Origin: Sulfurimicrobium sp963741495
GTDB lineage: Bacteria > Pseudomonadota > Gammaproteobacteria > Burkholderiales > Sulfuricellaceae
Assembly: GCA_963741495.1 (NCBI GenBank)
Contig: CAVUID010000014.1
Location: forward strand, 1-64,000
DNA: 64,000 bases
Direction: 5' to 3'
This document shows positions 44,509-53,001 of the stretch, in pieces. The translations under genes were made by a program, and so were the position numbers. Numbering within the stretch: the first letter of the stretch is position 1; the number at the start of each line of letters is the position of its first letter. Under the pieces are notes generated by a model, which saw only the letters and a program-made list of their open reading frames with translations, ran no database searches and was not told the origin of the DNA.

Positions 44509-44865
44509 CTAGTTGAGCCTGACTTCGCGCCCACGATTCCACGGCATGTGCTTAAGTACAAGCGCTATGCTGCAACGCCCGAAAAAGGTCACCATGATTG
44601 TTCCCAACAGAAGGATTGTGTAGATGAATAACCGCACCTCGGGCCACAATCCAAAGAGCGTAAAGGCAAAATAGACAACCCGGATCTGGGTCGGAAATGC
44701 GGTCAGGCTTTTCTCTTGCACCAGAAAGAAAATAACCTGCAACGCGCTAATACCCATTACAGCGTAATAGCCCGGAATCCAGCCTGCGATAGCCGCAACA
44801 ATGAAAGCCAGTGTTACCGTCCAAAACCACCAACGAATATCTGTCGCGTTAATTTTCAGTTCCAT
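44509..44865 (-). CDS. Small polytopic membrane protein of unknown function
   Basis: The 118-residue product begins MELKINATDIRWWFWTVTLA and has about four hydrophobic segments (about residues 12-32, 34-50, 60-76, 79-97), ending in a basic tail (NRGREVRLN). The ATG at 44865 follows a strong GGGAGGAAAT ribosome binding site. The frame is open upstream but without a start signal. I do not recognise the family. It precedes the exported amidohydrolase on the same strand with 144 bases between, so joint function is possible but unproven. Confidence 0.7.
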   Translation of the reverse strand: MELKINATDIRWWFWTVTLAFIVAAIAGWIPGYYAVMGISALQVIFFLVQEKSLTAFPTQIRVVYFAFTLFGLWPEVRLFIYTILLLGTIMVTFFGRCSIALVLKHMPWNRGREVRLN

Positions 44866-44917
44866 ATTTCCTCCCGAGTGCGGTTGTTGAAATTGGGCCA
44901 GATACTTTTGGTTCGAG

Positions 44918-45701
44918 GCAAAATCAGGGTAAAACATTACAGCATCCGCACCGAAACGCAATATGTTAATTGGATAAAACGATTCATACTCTTTCACGAC
45001 AAGCGCCATCCGAGAGAGTTGGGGGCAGAGCAGGCGGAGGCTTTTTTGACGCATTCGGCGGTTGTGGAAAATGTCGCTGCTTCGACCCAGAATCAGGGCT
45101 TGTCGGTCTTGCTGTTTTTATATCGGAAGTTCTGGAGATCGAGTTGCCTTGGCTGGATAATGTGACGCGGGCAAAGCAGCCTCAGCGCCTCCCGGTGGTA
45201 TTGACGCGCAATGAGGGGCGCGCGGTGCTGGATCGGATGGCGGGGAGATTCTGATTTGCGATGGCAAGGCGGCGGTGTATTTGCCCGATGCCTTGGCAAA
45301 AAAATACCCGAATGCGCAGACGGAATGGGCTGGCAGTATATTTTTCCTTCGGGTAGCTATTCCGTTGATCCACGTGGCGGTGTCGAGCGGCGGCATCATC
45401 TGGATGAAAAACTGTTGCAGCGGGCGATGAATAAAGCCTCAGGCATGGAAAAATGGCCACCCCGCATACCTTGCGCCATTCTTTCGCCACGCATTTGCTG
45501 GAAGGCGGCTACGATTTTGGCTTAGGCGGCTTTTTGAGCTTAACCCGCTGCGCAGGTTAGCTAACGCCGCAACTGCGCATCGCTTGTTGTCGCACCGTGC
45601 AGGAGTTGCTCGGCCATTCCGATGTGAGTACGACGATGATTTATACTCATGTGCTGAACCGTGGTGGCCGTGGTGTCACCAGTCTTTTGGATACGATTTG
45701 A
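44918..45701 (+). pseudogene. Decayed integron integrase (IntI-type tyrosine recombinase)
   Basis: Pieces in several frames match an integron integrase: IRVKHYSIRTETQYVNWIKR, AASTQNQ..LSVLLFLYR, ELPWLDNVTRAKQPQRLPVV, VYLPDALAKKYPNA, SVDPRGGVERRHHLDEK, TLRHSFATHLLEGGYD and VQELLGHSDVSTTMIYTHVL. The central part between LDRMAG and GEILI is deleted (near 45247), removing the first catalytic arginine region. A 73-base palindromic insertion interrupts the last third (45516-45590). The catalytic HxxR, H and Y segments of the C-terminus are still readable. It is clearly dead and ends one base into the DUF815 gene. Confidence 0.88.
45526..45570 (+). repeat. attC-like palindrome inserted in the intI remnant
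   Basis: Nested inverted repeats GCGGC...GCCGC and AGCTTAACC...GGTTAGCT form a hairpin. GCTTAAC fits the R'' core consensus RYYYAAC, and GTTAGCT matches the R' consensus GTTRRRY at six of seven positions. It sits inside a segment absent from normal integron integrases. It is shorter than typical attC sites. Confidence 0.45.
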
Positions 45702-46588
45702 TGAGTGATCTTGAACGTTTTTTGTCGCGTGCTGAAAACCTGCTGCAGCGCGTGGAGCAAATTCTCCCCAGCCCACTACCCGCGCCGGACTGGGGTGCAT
45801 CGGTGGCTTTCCGCTGGCGCAAGCGGGGCGGGCAGGGTTTTCTCCAGCCGGTGGCGCATCCGCACCATATTCGTCTCGCCGATCTGCAGGGCGTGGAAAA
45901 TCAGAAGAAGCAGATCGATCGCAATACGCGCCAGTTCGTGCAGGGGTTGCCTGCCAATAATGTGCTTTTGACCGGCGCGCGCGGCACTGGGAAATCCTCG
46001 CTGATCAAGGCGGTCATGAACGCGTATGCGGCCAAGGGTTTGCGCCTGATCGAGGTGGAGCGCATGGCGCTGGTCGATCTGCCGGATATCGTGGAGCTTT
46101 TGTGCCAGCGCCCCGAGCGCTTCATCGTGTTCTGCGATGATCTCTCATTCGACGCAGGGGAGCCGGGTTACCGCGCGCTCAAGGTGGCGCTGGATGGTTC
46201 GGTGGCTGCGCCGTCGGAGAATGTGCTGATCTACGCCACTTCCAATCGCCGCCACCTGATGCCGGAATTCATGGCGGAAAATCTTGAAACCAGGACTGTC
46301 GACGGTGAAATTCGCCCCGGAGAAACGACTGAGGAGAAGGTTTCGCTCTCCGAGCGTTTCGGCCTGTGGCTGTCCTTTTACCCTTTTGATCAGGATGAAT
46401 ATCTGGCGATCGTGCGCTACTGGTTGATTCATCTGAATGTGTCAGAGGTCGATTCGGAGGAAGTGCGGCGCGAGGCGCTGCAATGGGCGCTGGGGCGCGG
46501 TTCGCGCAGCGGTCGCTCGGCCTGGCAGTTTGCGCGTGACTGGGCGGGGCGCATGGGGTTGAAAAATAAAACCGGGAAAAGCAATTGA
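45701..46588 (+). CDS. DUF815 AAA+ ATP-binding protein
   Basis: The 295-residue protein has a P-loop GARGTGKSSL (about residues 89-98), Walker B RFIVFCDDLSF and sensor-type SENVLIYATSNRRHL, the layout of the DUF815 family (unknown role). The ATG at 45701 overlaps the last base of the integrase remnant. An upstream extension of the frame lies within that remnant and is rejected. In related bacteria this gene directly follows argJ and precedes the Nudix-ThiE gene, so the 42.4-45.7 kb block looks inserted. Confidence 0.9.
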   Translation: MSDLERFLSRAENLLQRVEQILPSPLPAPDWGASVAFRWRKRGGQGFLQPVAHPHHIRLADLQGVENQKKQIDRNTRQFVQGLPANNVLLTGARGTGKSSLIKAVMNAYAAKGLRLIEVERMALVDLPDIVELLCQRPERFIVFCDDLSFDAGEPGYRALKVALDGSVAAPSENVLIYATSNRRHLMPEFMAENLETRTVDGEIRPGETTEEKVSLSERFGLWLSFYPFDQDEYLAIVRYWLIHLNVSEVDSEEVRREALQWALGRGSRSGRSAWQFARDWAGRMGLKNKTGKSN

Positions 46589-46703
46589 ACCGCAAAGGAC
46601 GCAATGGAACGCGAAGGAATTCGAAAAGAAGGGCGGTGCTGTTGAGGTTCCTTGGCCGACAGTTTTCCTTTGCGAGCCTTGGCGTCCTTTGCGGTGAAGT
46701 CGA
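46589..46703. repeat. Palindromic intergenic repeat before the Nudix-ThiE gene
   Basis: ACCGCAAAGGACGCAATGGA near 46589 and its near reverse complement GGCGTCCTTTGCGGTGAA near 46681 form the ends of a long imperfect palindrome that fills the gap between the DUF815 and Nudix genes. The composition matches dispersed repeats of the AAAGGACGC type in other proteobacteria. Confidence 0.6.
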
Positions 46704-46716
46704 TTTAGGATAAGCG

Positions 46717-47661
46717 ATGGAAGTAGGCAAAAAAATTGTGGATGTGGTCGCGGCAGTGATCCTGCAGCCGGATGGCCGTTTTCTGCTGGCGCGGCGGCCA
46801 GAGGGTAAGCCGTATGCCGGCTACTGGGAATTTCCCGGCGGCAAGGTGGAGGCAGGGGAATCCCTTGCGCACGCCCTGAAGCGCGAACTGCACGAGGAAC
46901 TGGGGATCGAGGTGGAACAGGCCTGGCCGTGGCTGGTGCGGCATTTCGACTATGAGCATGCCAGCGTGAAGCTGCATTTTTTCCGGGTGGTGGCGTGGCA
47001 CGGCGAGGCGCACGGGAAGGAAAGCCAGTTGCTGGAATGGCAGGTGCCGGGTGCGGTCCGGGTGGCGCCGCTATTGCCCGCCAACGGGCCGATTTTGCGG
47101 GCGCTGGAGCTGCCGCCCCTGTTGGCTATTAGTCAGGTCGAAAGCCTGGGCGAAGCGGTTTTCATGGCGCGCATGGAAGCGGCGCTGGCGCGTGGCCTGC
47201 GTCTGATCCAGATCCGCGAGAAGACTTTGCCGGCGGCAGCGCTGGAAAGCGTGGCGCGGCAGATGGTGACACTGGCGCATGCGCATGGCGCGCGCGTGGT
47301 GATCAATACCGAATCCGGGCTGGGGAAAAGTGTGGGCGAGGATGGCGTACATTTGCCCGGCGCGGCGCTGATGGCACTTGATGCGCGGCCGCCAGCCGGG
47401 CTGGTGGGCGCTTCCTGTCATTCTGCTGCCGAACTGGCGCGCGCTGCTCAACTCGGGCTGGATTATGTGCAGTTGAGCCCGGTGTTGCCGACCCTGACCC
47501 ATCCGGGCGCGGAGACGTTGGGCTGGGACGGTTTTATGCGGCTGATTCGGGATTATCCGCTGCCGGTTTATGCGCTCGGCGGCATGGGGCTGGATGAGCT
47601 TGATACGGCCCGGCAGAAAGGCGCTCATGGTATTGCCATGCTGCGTGCCAGCTGGAGCTAG
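46717..47661 (+). CDS. Nudix hydrolase (MutT-like) fused to ThiE-like domain
   Basis: The N-terminal half (about residues 1-130) is a MutT-type Nudix domain with the box GGKVEAGESLAHALKRELHE, likely removing 8-oxo-dGTP. The C-terminal half (about 135-310) is a TIM-barrel resembling thiamine phosphate synthase/TenI (LIQIREKTLPAAALESVA, DGVHLPGAAL, LSPVLPTLTHPGA). This fusion is known in beta- and gammaproteobacteria. Whether the ThiE-like part still makes thiamine phosphate is unclear; thiS and thiG are elsewhere in the window. Confidence 0.92.
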   Translation: MEVGKKIVDVVAAVILQPDGRFLLARRPEGKPYAGYWEFPGGKVEAGESLAHALKRELHEELGIEVEQAWPWLVRHFDYEHASVKLHFFRVVAWHGEAHGKESQLLEWQVPGAVRVAPLLPANGPILRALELPPLLAISQVESLGEAVFMARMEAALARGLRLIQIREKTLPAAALESVARQMVTLAHAHGARVVINTESGLGKSVGEDGVHLPGAALMALDARPPAGLVGASCHSAAELARAAQLGLDYVQLSPVLPTLTHPGAETLGWDGFMRLIRDYPLPVYALGGMGLDELDTARQKGAHGIAMLRASWS

Positions 47662-47663
47662 GT

Positions 47664-47867
47664 TTATTGGCCCAGATCTTCCGGATCTTCGTTCAGGCGC
47701 GTACCCGAATCCGGAACACGATATTCTTCATTTGCCCACTGCCCTAAGTCGATGAGTTTGCAGCGCTGGCTGCAGAAGGGGCGGAACGGGTTTTCGGGGG
47801 TAAAGGGCGAGGTCTTGCCGCAGACCGGGCAGGGGATTTTGCGATGTTTTGCCGGTGCCGAACACAT
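47664..47867 (-). CDS. yacG: DNA gyrase inhibitor YacG
   Basis: YacG is a small zinc protein that binds GyrB. The four cysteines are in CPVCGK and FCSQRCK, followed by LIDLGQWANEEYRVP. The ATG at 47867 gives 67 residues, the family length, five bases after the zapD stop. The gene converges on the Nudix-ThiE gene with only two bases between the stops. Confidence 0.94.
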   Translation of the reverse strand: MCSAPAKHRKIPCPVCGKTSPFTPENPFRPFCSQRCKLIDLGQWANEEYRVPDSGTRLNEDPEDLGQ

Positions 47868-47872
47868 GCTGT

Positions 47873-48628
47873 TTAGAAGTTGCACAGGGTCAGGTCGAAT
47901 TCGACGCTGAGATCGCAGGGCCTTGGTTTTTGTATGCCGCCAAGCGTGGTGAAGCGGATATTGATGGCGTATTTGTTGGCGCTGATTTCGGGAAAGCATG
48001 GAACGTCGCTGCTCAGCGTGATGCGTATCATTTGCGCCACGCGGCCTGCCAGCATTTGCTGAAATGCGCCCTGCTGGGCAATCTGATGCGTGGTTTTGCC
48101 GCTGTCGCGCAGCAGGTTGAGCACCAGTCGCAAACCCTTGTATATCGGTAGCAGTGGTGCGAGCCATTCATGCAGCGCGATGCGCCGCGTCTCTTCATCC
48201 TGGCTGAGCCAGAAATGGTAGGAAGGCAGATCGAATTCGCACACGCCACCCGGAATGGTGGTGCGTTGCTTGATGCTCATCAGCCATTCGTTATCGCGGA
48301 CATGCTGGCCCAGTTTGCCGGACAGTTCGTGCAGTTTGGCCGCCGTCTGGCTGATGTCCGTCAGAATGTTGTCCAGCGCTTCCTGCGAAATGGCGGGGTT
48401 GTGGCGCAGGGCTTCCAGAACGTGTTTCTGGCGTTCCAGTTCCTGCAGCAGGTCGGTTTTCAGGTCGGCGCGACAGGAAACTTCAAGAATTTCAAACAGG
48501 GAAAGCAGGGCGGCGTGGTGATCCAGCGCCTGTGACTGAGCGGCAAAAAATTCTGCTTTGGCGAACAAATCCTCAAGCCGCAACAAAGTGCGAACCCGTT
48601 CGTTGAGAGGATAGTCGTAGCTAATCAT
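47873..48628 (-). CDS. zapD: Cell division protein ZapD
   Basis: ZapD cross-links FtsZ protofilaments and stabilises the Z-ring. The 251-residue protein begins MISYDYPLNERVRTLLRLED, the family hallmark, has a long helical domain and a C-terminal beta domain. It precedes yacG, as usual. The coaE gene normally found beside zapD is absent here; the sox genes begin 335 bases upstream, divergently. Confidence 0.95.
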   Translation of the reverse strand: MISYDYPLNERVRTLLRLEDLFAKAEFFAAQSQALDHHAALLSLFEILEVSCRADLKTDLLQELERQKHVLEALRHNPAISQEALDNILTDISQTAAKLHELSGKLGQHVRDNEWLMSIKQRTTIPGGVCEFDLPSYHFWLSQDEETRRIALHEWLAPLLPIYKGLRLVLNLLRDSGKTTHQIAQQGAFQQMLAGRVAQMIRITLSSDVPCFPEISANKYAINIRFTTLGGIQKPRPCDLSVEFDLTLCNF

Positions 48629-48963
48629 GTAACTGGACAGCCTTTATGATGCGGGCTAAAAAACCTTGCGGTTGCGCTTGGCGCGGGCGAAAAACTGGCA
48701 CAATTCTGACGGAAAATCATGAGTTTGACAAACATATTTTATGCAGTTTGGTGGTATTGGTCAGGGGTGGGCTTGCATGGCGCCGAGTAATGGACATGAC
48801 GTCCGGAAAAATATTGCAGTAATGTACTCATGGCACTGGTACATTCATACTACTTATTGAAAAATATAGATATTTTATGTTTTATTAGTTTGCATCCCGA
48901 AAAAAAATCGGTATGCTAGGCAACATCCGCTACGGGATAAAAAGCTAAATGGAGGATGAAACG
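48629..48963. other. Divergent intergenic region between zapD and soxX
   Basis: This 335-base gap should carry promoters for zapD-yacG and the sox operon. The 3' part is AT-rich. TTGAAA near 48857 with a TTTTAT 17 bases downstream is a weak sox promoter candidate, and a GTACTCATGGCACTGGTAC partial palindrome lies at about 48824-48842. No gene is visible. Confidence 0.5.
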
Positions 48964-49336
48964 ATGCGCCAACGCATTTCCCTTTTGATGGTTGCACTTG
49001 TACTGGGCGCCAGTGTGAGCGGCTCCAGTATGGGCTGAAGAAGATGAGCCGAAGCAACGTCCGGCATGCCAGGTCAGGCGCTGGCTTTCAGCAACAAAAA
49101 AGGCAACTGCCTCGCTTGCCATGCCATGCCCGGCACCAAGGGTGAAATGGCCGGGTCGATCGCGCCACCTCTGATTGCCATGAAGCTGCGCTGGCCGGAT
49201 CGTGCCAAGCTGCGTGCTCAGGTATGGGATGCCACTGTGGCAAATCCACAGACTTCCATGCCGCCCATGGGCAAGCACAAGATTCTGACCGAAGCAGGAA
49301 ATCGATCAGGTCGTGGACTTTATTTACACCCTTTAA
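48964..49336 (+). pseudogene. soxX: SoxX c-type cytochrome, about three frameshifts
   Basis: SoxX pairs with SoxA to link thiosulfate to SoxY. A strong GGAGGATG ribosome binding site precedes the ATG and a signal peptide (MRQRISLLMVALVLGASVS). The body shows the haem site NCLACHAM, IAPPLIAMK, ANPQTSMPPMGKH and a final IDQVVDFIYTL. Apparent indels near 49021, 49064 and 49293 scatter these over three frames; correcting them gives about 123 residues. Each remaining segment is well conserved, so a poor local consensus is likely. It starts the soxXYZAB cluster. Confidence 0.82.
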
Positions 49337-49358
49337 TACCTAGTAAGGAGCTCCAAAC

Positions 49359-49830
49359 ATGAACCAATTGCGTAGAACTTTTCTGAAAAGCACCGGCGCT
49401 GCCGGTACGGTCGCAGTGGCGATTGCAGCCGGACTGCTCAAGCCGGGCCAGGTGCTGGCTGCCGAGTGGAACAAGAATGCTTTTGAAGCCAAGAACATTG
49501 CCGATGCCATGAAAGGTATCAATGCCGACGGTGCTGCCAAGAGCGCGGACATCCTGATCAAGGCGCCGGAAATTGCAGAAAACGGCGCTGTCGTGCCGGT
49601 GGAAGTCACCAGCAAGATTGCTGGCACCACGGAGCATCGCGATTTTTGTCGATCAGAACGTTAATCCGCTGATCGCCGATTTTACTTTGTCCAATGGTGC
49701 AGAAGGTTATGTCTCCACCCGCATCAAGATGGCCAAGACCTCCAATGTCACCGTGGTGGTGAAGGCGGGCGGCAAGTCCTACATGGCGTCCAAGGAAGTG
49801 AAGGTCACGATCGGTGGTTGCGGCGGTTAA
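49359..49830 (+). pseudogene. soxY: SoxY sulfur carrier protein, single-base frameshift
   Basis: SoxY carries sulfur intermediates on a C-terminal cysteine. It has a Tat signal (RRTFLKSTGAAG), a body with EIAENGAVVPVEVTSKI, and ends in the essential swinging arm VTIGGCGG. The frame breaks at GG 49631-49632. Removing one G continues as SIAIFVDQNVNPLIADFTL, giving 156 residues. The intact active tail in the second frame argues for a sequence error. It lies between soxX and soxZ. Confidence 0.9.
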
Positions 49831-49938
49831 TGCGACTGCCGGTTTTCTCGTGATCGCCAGCAGCAGGTCTGCGAACACAAGATTAAGCTGGCAACCGCGA
49901 TCTGATAACTGAATTACTAAATTTTAAAGGATATCAAA

Positions 49939-50253
49939 ATGGCTGAACCGATGAAAATCCGCGCCCAGATGCAGGGCGACACCGCAGACATCAAAGTGCT
50001 GATGAATCACATCATGGAAACCGGTTTGCGCAAGGATGCCAAGACCGGCCAGATGATTCCGGCACATCACATTCAATCTGTGAATGTAACTGTAGGCGGC
50101 AAGACCGTTCTGGATGCGCAGTGGGGCTACGCCGTGGCCAAGAACCCCTTCCTCGGCTTCAAGGTCAAGGGTGCCAAGGCCGGTGACAAGGTCGTGATGA
50201 ACTGGGTGGACAACAAGGGCGACAAGCGCACTGACGAAGCGGCAATCAGCTAA
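49939..50253 (+). CDS. soxZ: SoxZ sulfur carrier partner
   Basis: SoxZ forms the SoxYZ heterodimer that is the central substrate carrier of the thiosulfate-oxidising Sox system. The 104-residue protein starts MAEPMKIRAQMQGDTADIKV and keeps the family features MNHIMETGLRKDAKTG and NPFLGFKVKGAKAGD. It has no signal peptide, as expected, since it is exported with SoxY. It is one of the few sox genes here without a break. Confidence 0.96.
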   Translation: MAEPMKIRAQMQGDTADIKVLMNHIMETGLRKDAKTGQMIPAHHIQSVNVTVGGKTVLDAQWGYAVAKNPFLGFKVKGAKAGDKVVMNWVDNKGDKRTDEAAIS

Positions 50254-50264
50254 ATACAAGCCGC

Positions 50265-50285
50265 GGGCCGGGGGTTTCCCGGCCC
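50265..50285 (+). other. Stem-loop in the soxZ-soxA spacer
   Basis: GGGCCGGG (50265-50272) and CCCGGCCC (50278-50285) form a perfect eight-pair stem with a five-base loop. No T-run follows, so it is more likely to be an mRNA-stabilising or processing hairpin than a terminator. Confidence 0.55.
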
Positions 50286-50308
50286 ACCCCATCCGACGGA
50301 GGAATGGT

Positions 50309-51137
50309 ATGAAAAAAATTGCATTGGCCTTGCTGGGAGCAGGCTTGGTGGCAAGTGCAGTGGCGCAGGCCGGGCCCGAAGACGATCGCAAGCAGTTGAT
50401 TGCCCATTTCAAGAGCAAGTTGCCTACGGTTAAGCATCAGGATTACATTTATGGCGCGCTGGCTCTGGATAAGGACAGCAAGTCGCAATACGACAGCATC
50501 ATGGAGTTCCCCCCATTTGAAGGCGTGGTTGAAGCCGGCAAGGAAATGTGGGACAAGCCGTTCAAGAATGGCAAGACCTTTGCCAGTTGCTTCCCCAATG
50601 GCGGCAAGAATGTGGCTGGCAATTACCCCCGTTTCGATGCGTCGCTGAACAAGGTGGTGACTTTCGAGACGGACATCAACCAGTGCCTCAAGGCAACGGT
50701 GAAGACCGAGTTCAAGTTACGCGACGTGAATACCATGGGTATTCTGACCGCCTATGCGCGTACCTTGTCCGATGGCATGAAAATGAATGTCAAGGTTGAG
50801 GGTGCCGCGGCGCTGGCTGCCTACGAGGCTGGCAAGAATTTCTACTTTCAGCGTCGTGGCCAGTTGAATTTCTCCTGCGCCACCTGCCATGTTGACAATG
50901 CGGGCAACCGTATTCGTGCCGAAGTGCTGTCGCCCACGCTGGGCCAGACCACGCACTGGCCGGTATTTCGTGCCGGCGAGCATCTGACGACGCTGCAGGC
51001 CCGCTTCAGAGGATGCAACAGCCAGGTGCGCGCGGTGCCGTTCCGAGCCTGGCAGCGAAGAGTACAACAATCTGGAATATTTCATGTCCTACCAGGACAA
51101 TGGCTTGCCGCTCAAGGCGTCCGTATTCCGCAAGTAA
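50309..51137 (+). pseudogene. soxA: SoxA c-type cytochrome, single-base frameshift
   Basis: SoxA with SoxX oxidatively attaches thiosulfate to SoxY. The protein has a signal peptide (about 1-21), a first domain that has lost its haem site, and a second domain with haem motif CATCH at about residues 192-196 plus the catalytic cysteine in RFRGCNSQVRAVPF. The frame breaks near 51048-51052. Dropping one base continues as GSEEYNNLEYFMSYQDNGL to a TAA at 51137, giving 275 residues. The conserved C-terminus in the shifted frame suggests a consensus error. A terminator-like hairpin follows. Confidence 0.9.
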
Positions 51138-51148
51138 TTCGCATGTGG

Positions 51149-51179
51149 GCCGCGGCACGTCCGTGCTGCGGCTTTTTTT
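51149..51179 (+). terminator. Rho-independent terminator between soxA and soxB
   Basis: GCCGCGGCACG and CGTGCTGCGGC form a long stem around a two-base loop with one mismatch, followed by seven T residues (51173-51179). This has all features of an intrinsic terminator and lies 12 bases after soxA, inside the sox cluster. soxB expression would need read-through or its own promoter. Confidence 0.82.
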
Positions 51180-51238
51180 CGCCCATCACTTCCGGGCATC
51201 ATAAAAACATAATACAAACAGACACATAGGAGCATCAC

Positions 51239-52958
51239 ATGTCCATGAATCGCCGTGAATTTCTGCAGCTGCTGGCTGCGGCGAGCGCAACCGGTTTTGC
51301 ACTCAACAGCAAATTTGCACTGGCCTCGGCACAAGGTGGACAGTTTTACGATGTGCCCAAATTCGGCAATGTCAGCTTGCTGCATATCACCGATTCTCAT
51401 GCACAATTGATGCCGATTTATTTCCGCGAGCCCAATGTCAACATCGGTCTGGGCGAACATTTTGGCAAGGCGCCGCATCTGGTTGGCGAAAAGCTGCTCA
51501 AGCAATTCGGTATCCGGCCCGGCACCTACGGAGGCCCATGCTTTCACCTATCTCGATTTCTCCGCTGCCGCAAAGACCTACGGCAAGGTCGGCGGCTTTG
51601 CGCATCTTTCCACGCTGGTGAAGAAAATGCGCGCATCACGTCCCGGCGCGCTGTTGCTGGATGGCGGCGATACCTGGCAGGGCTCGGCCACCTCGCTGTG
51701 GAGCAATGGCCAGGACATGGTCGATGCCTGCAAACTGCTCGGCGTGGATGTCATGACCGGCCACTGGGAATTCACGCTCGGCGCCGAGCGCGTCAAGCAG
51801 ATCGTGGACAACGATTTCAAGGGCAAGATCGATTTCGTGGCGCAGAACATCAAGACCACCGATTTCGGCGACCAGGTGTTCCAGCCTTATACCATGAAGG
51901 AAATGAACGGCGTGCCGGTGGCCATCATCGGCCAGGCCTTCCCCTACACGCCGATCGCCAACCCGCGCTGGATGGTGCCGGACTGGAGCTTCGGCATCCA
52001 GGACGAGAACATGCAGAAAATCGTGAACGAAGTTCGTGCCAAGGGCGCGCAGGTGGTGGTGGTGCTGTCCCACAACGGCATGGACGTGGATCTGAAAATG
52101 GCCAGCCGCGTCACCGGTATCGACGCCATCATGGGCGGCCATACCCACGACGGCATTCCCGCGCCCAGCATTGTCAAGAATGCCAGGGGCCAGACGCTGG
52201 TGACCAATGCCGGCTCCAACGGCAAGTTCCTCGGCGTGCTGGATTTCGATGTCAAGAACGGCAAGGTAGCCGATTTCCGCTACAAGCTGCTGCCGGTCTT
52301 CTCCAACCTGCTCGAAGCCGACCCGGCCATGACGGCGCTGATCAACAAGCACCGCGCGCCTTACGAAGCCAAGCTGAACGAGAAGCTGGCCGTCACGGAA
52401 GACTTGCTCTACCGCCGCGGCAATTTCAACGGCACTTTCGACCAGCTGATCCTGGATGCGCTGATGGATGTGAAGGGCGCCGATGCGGCCTTCTCGCCCG
52501 GCTTCCGCTGGGGCACCACGCTGTTGCCGGGCGAGGCCATCACCATGGAACGCCTGATGGACCAGACCGCCATCACCTATCCGTCCACCACCCTGACCGA
52601 AATGACCGGCGAAACCATCAAGACCATCATGGAAGACGTGTGCGACAACCTCTTCAATGACGACCCCTACTACCAGCAGGGCGGCGACATGGTGCGCGTG
52701 GGCGGCATCCAGTACACCTGCGATCCGCGCCAGAAAATCGGCAAGCGCATCAGCAACATGACGCTCAAGGGCAAGCCGGTCAGCCCCAACAAGACATACA
52801 AGGTGGCAGGCTGGGCGCCGGTGGGCGAGGGCGTGACCGGCGAGCCGATCTGGGAAGTGGTGTCAAAGTGGCTGCGCGACAAGAAAGTGATCACGCCGCG
52901 CAAGCTCAACATGCCCAAGCTGGTGGGGGTCGAGGGTAATCCGGGGATTGCGAAGTAA
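51239..52958 (+). pseudogene. soxB: SoxB thiosulfohydrolase, single-base frameshift
   Basis: SoxB is a periplasmic dimanganese enzyme that hydrolyses sulfate from SoxY-bound sulfonate. It has a Tat signal (NRREFLQLLAAASA) and metallophosphoesterase motifs LLHITDSHAQ, LLDGGDTWQG, LSHNGMDVD and MGGHTHDG. The frame shifts at about 51526-51528. Dropping one base joins GIRPGT to EAHAFTYLDF, giving 572 residues. The 475 codons after the break are open and conserved, so the gene is probably intact in the cell. It ends before a terminator. Confidence 0.92.
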
Positions 52959-52974
52959 TTCTGGTTATTTCTTT

Positions 52975-53001
52975 AAAAGGGGGCTTTCGGGCCCCTTTTT
53001 T
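52975..53001. terminator. Terminator after soxB
   Basis: AAAAGGGGGC and GCCCCTTTTTT pair around a short loop (CTTTCGG), with a T-run on the plus strand and an A-run on the other. It can end transcripts from soxB and also from the convergent folB fusion gene, whose stop lies at its edge. Confidence 0.85.

Noticed and set aside
48690..48725. Possible sigma-54 promoter upstream of sox (CTGGCAC)
   Set aside because: No GC element follows at the required -12 position.
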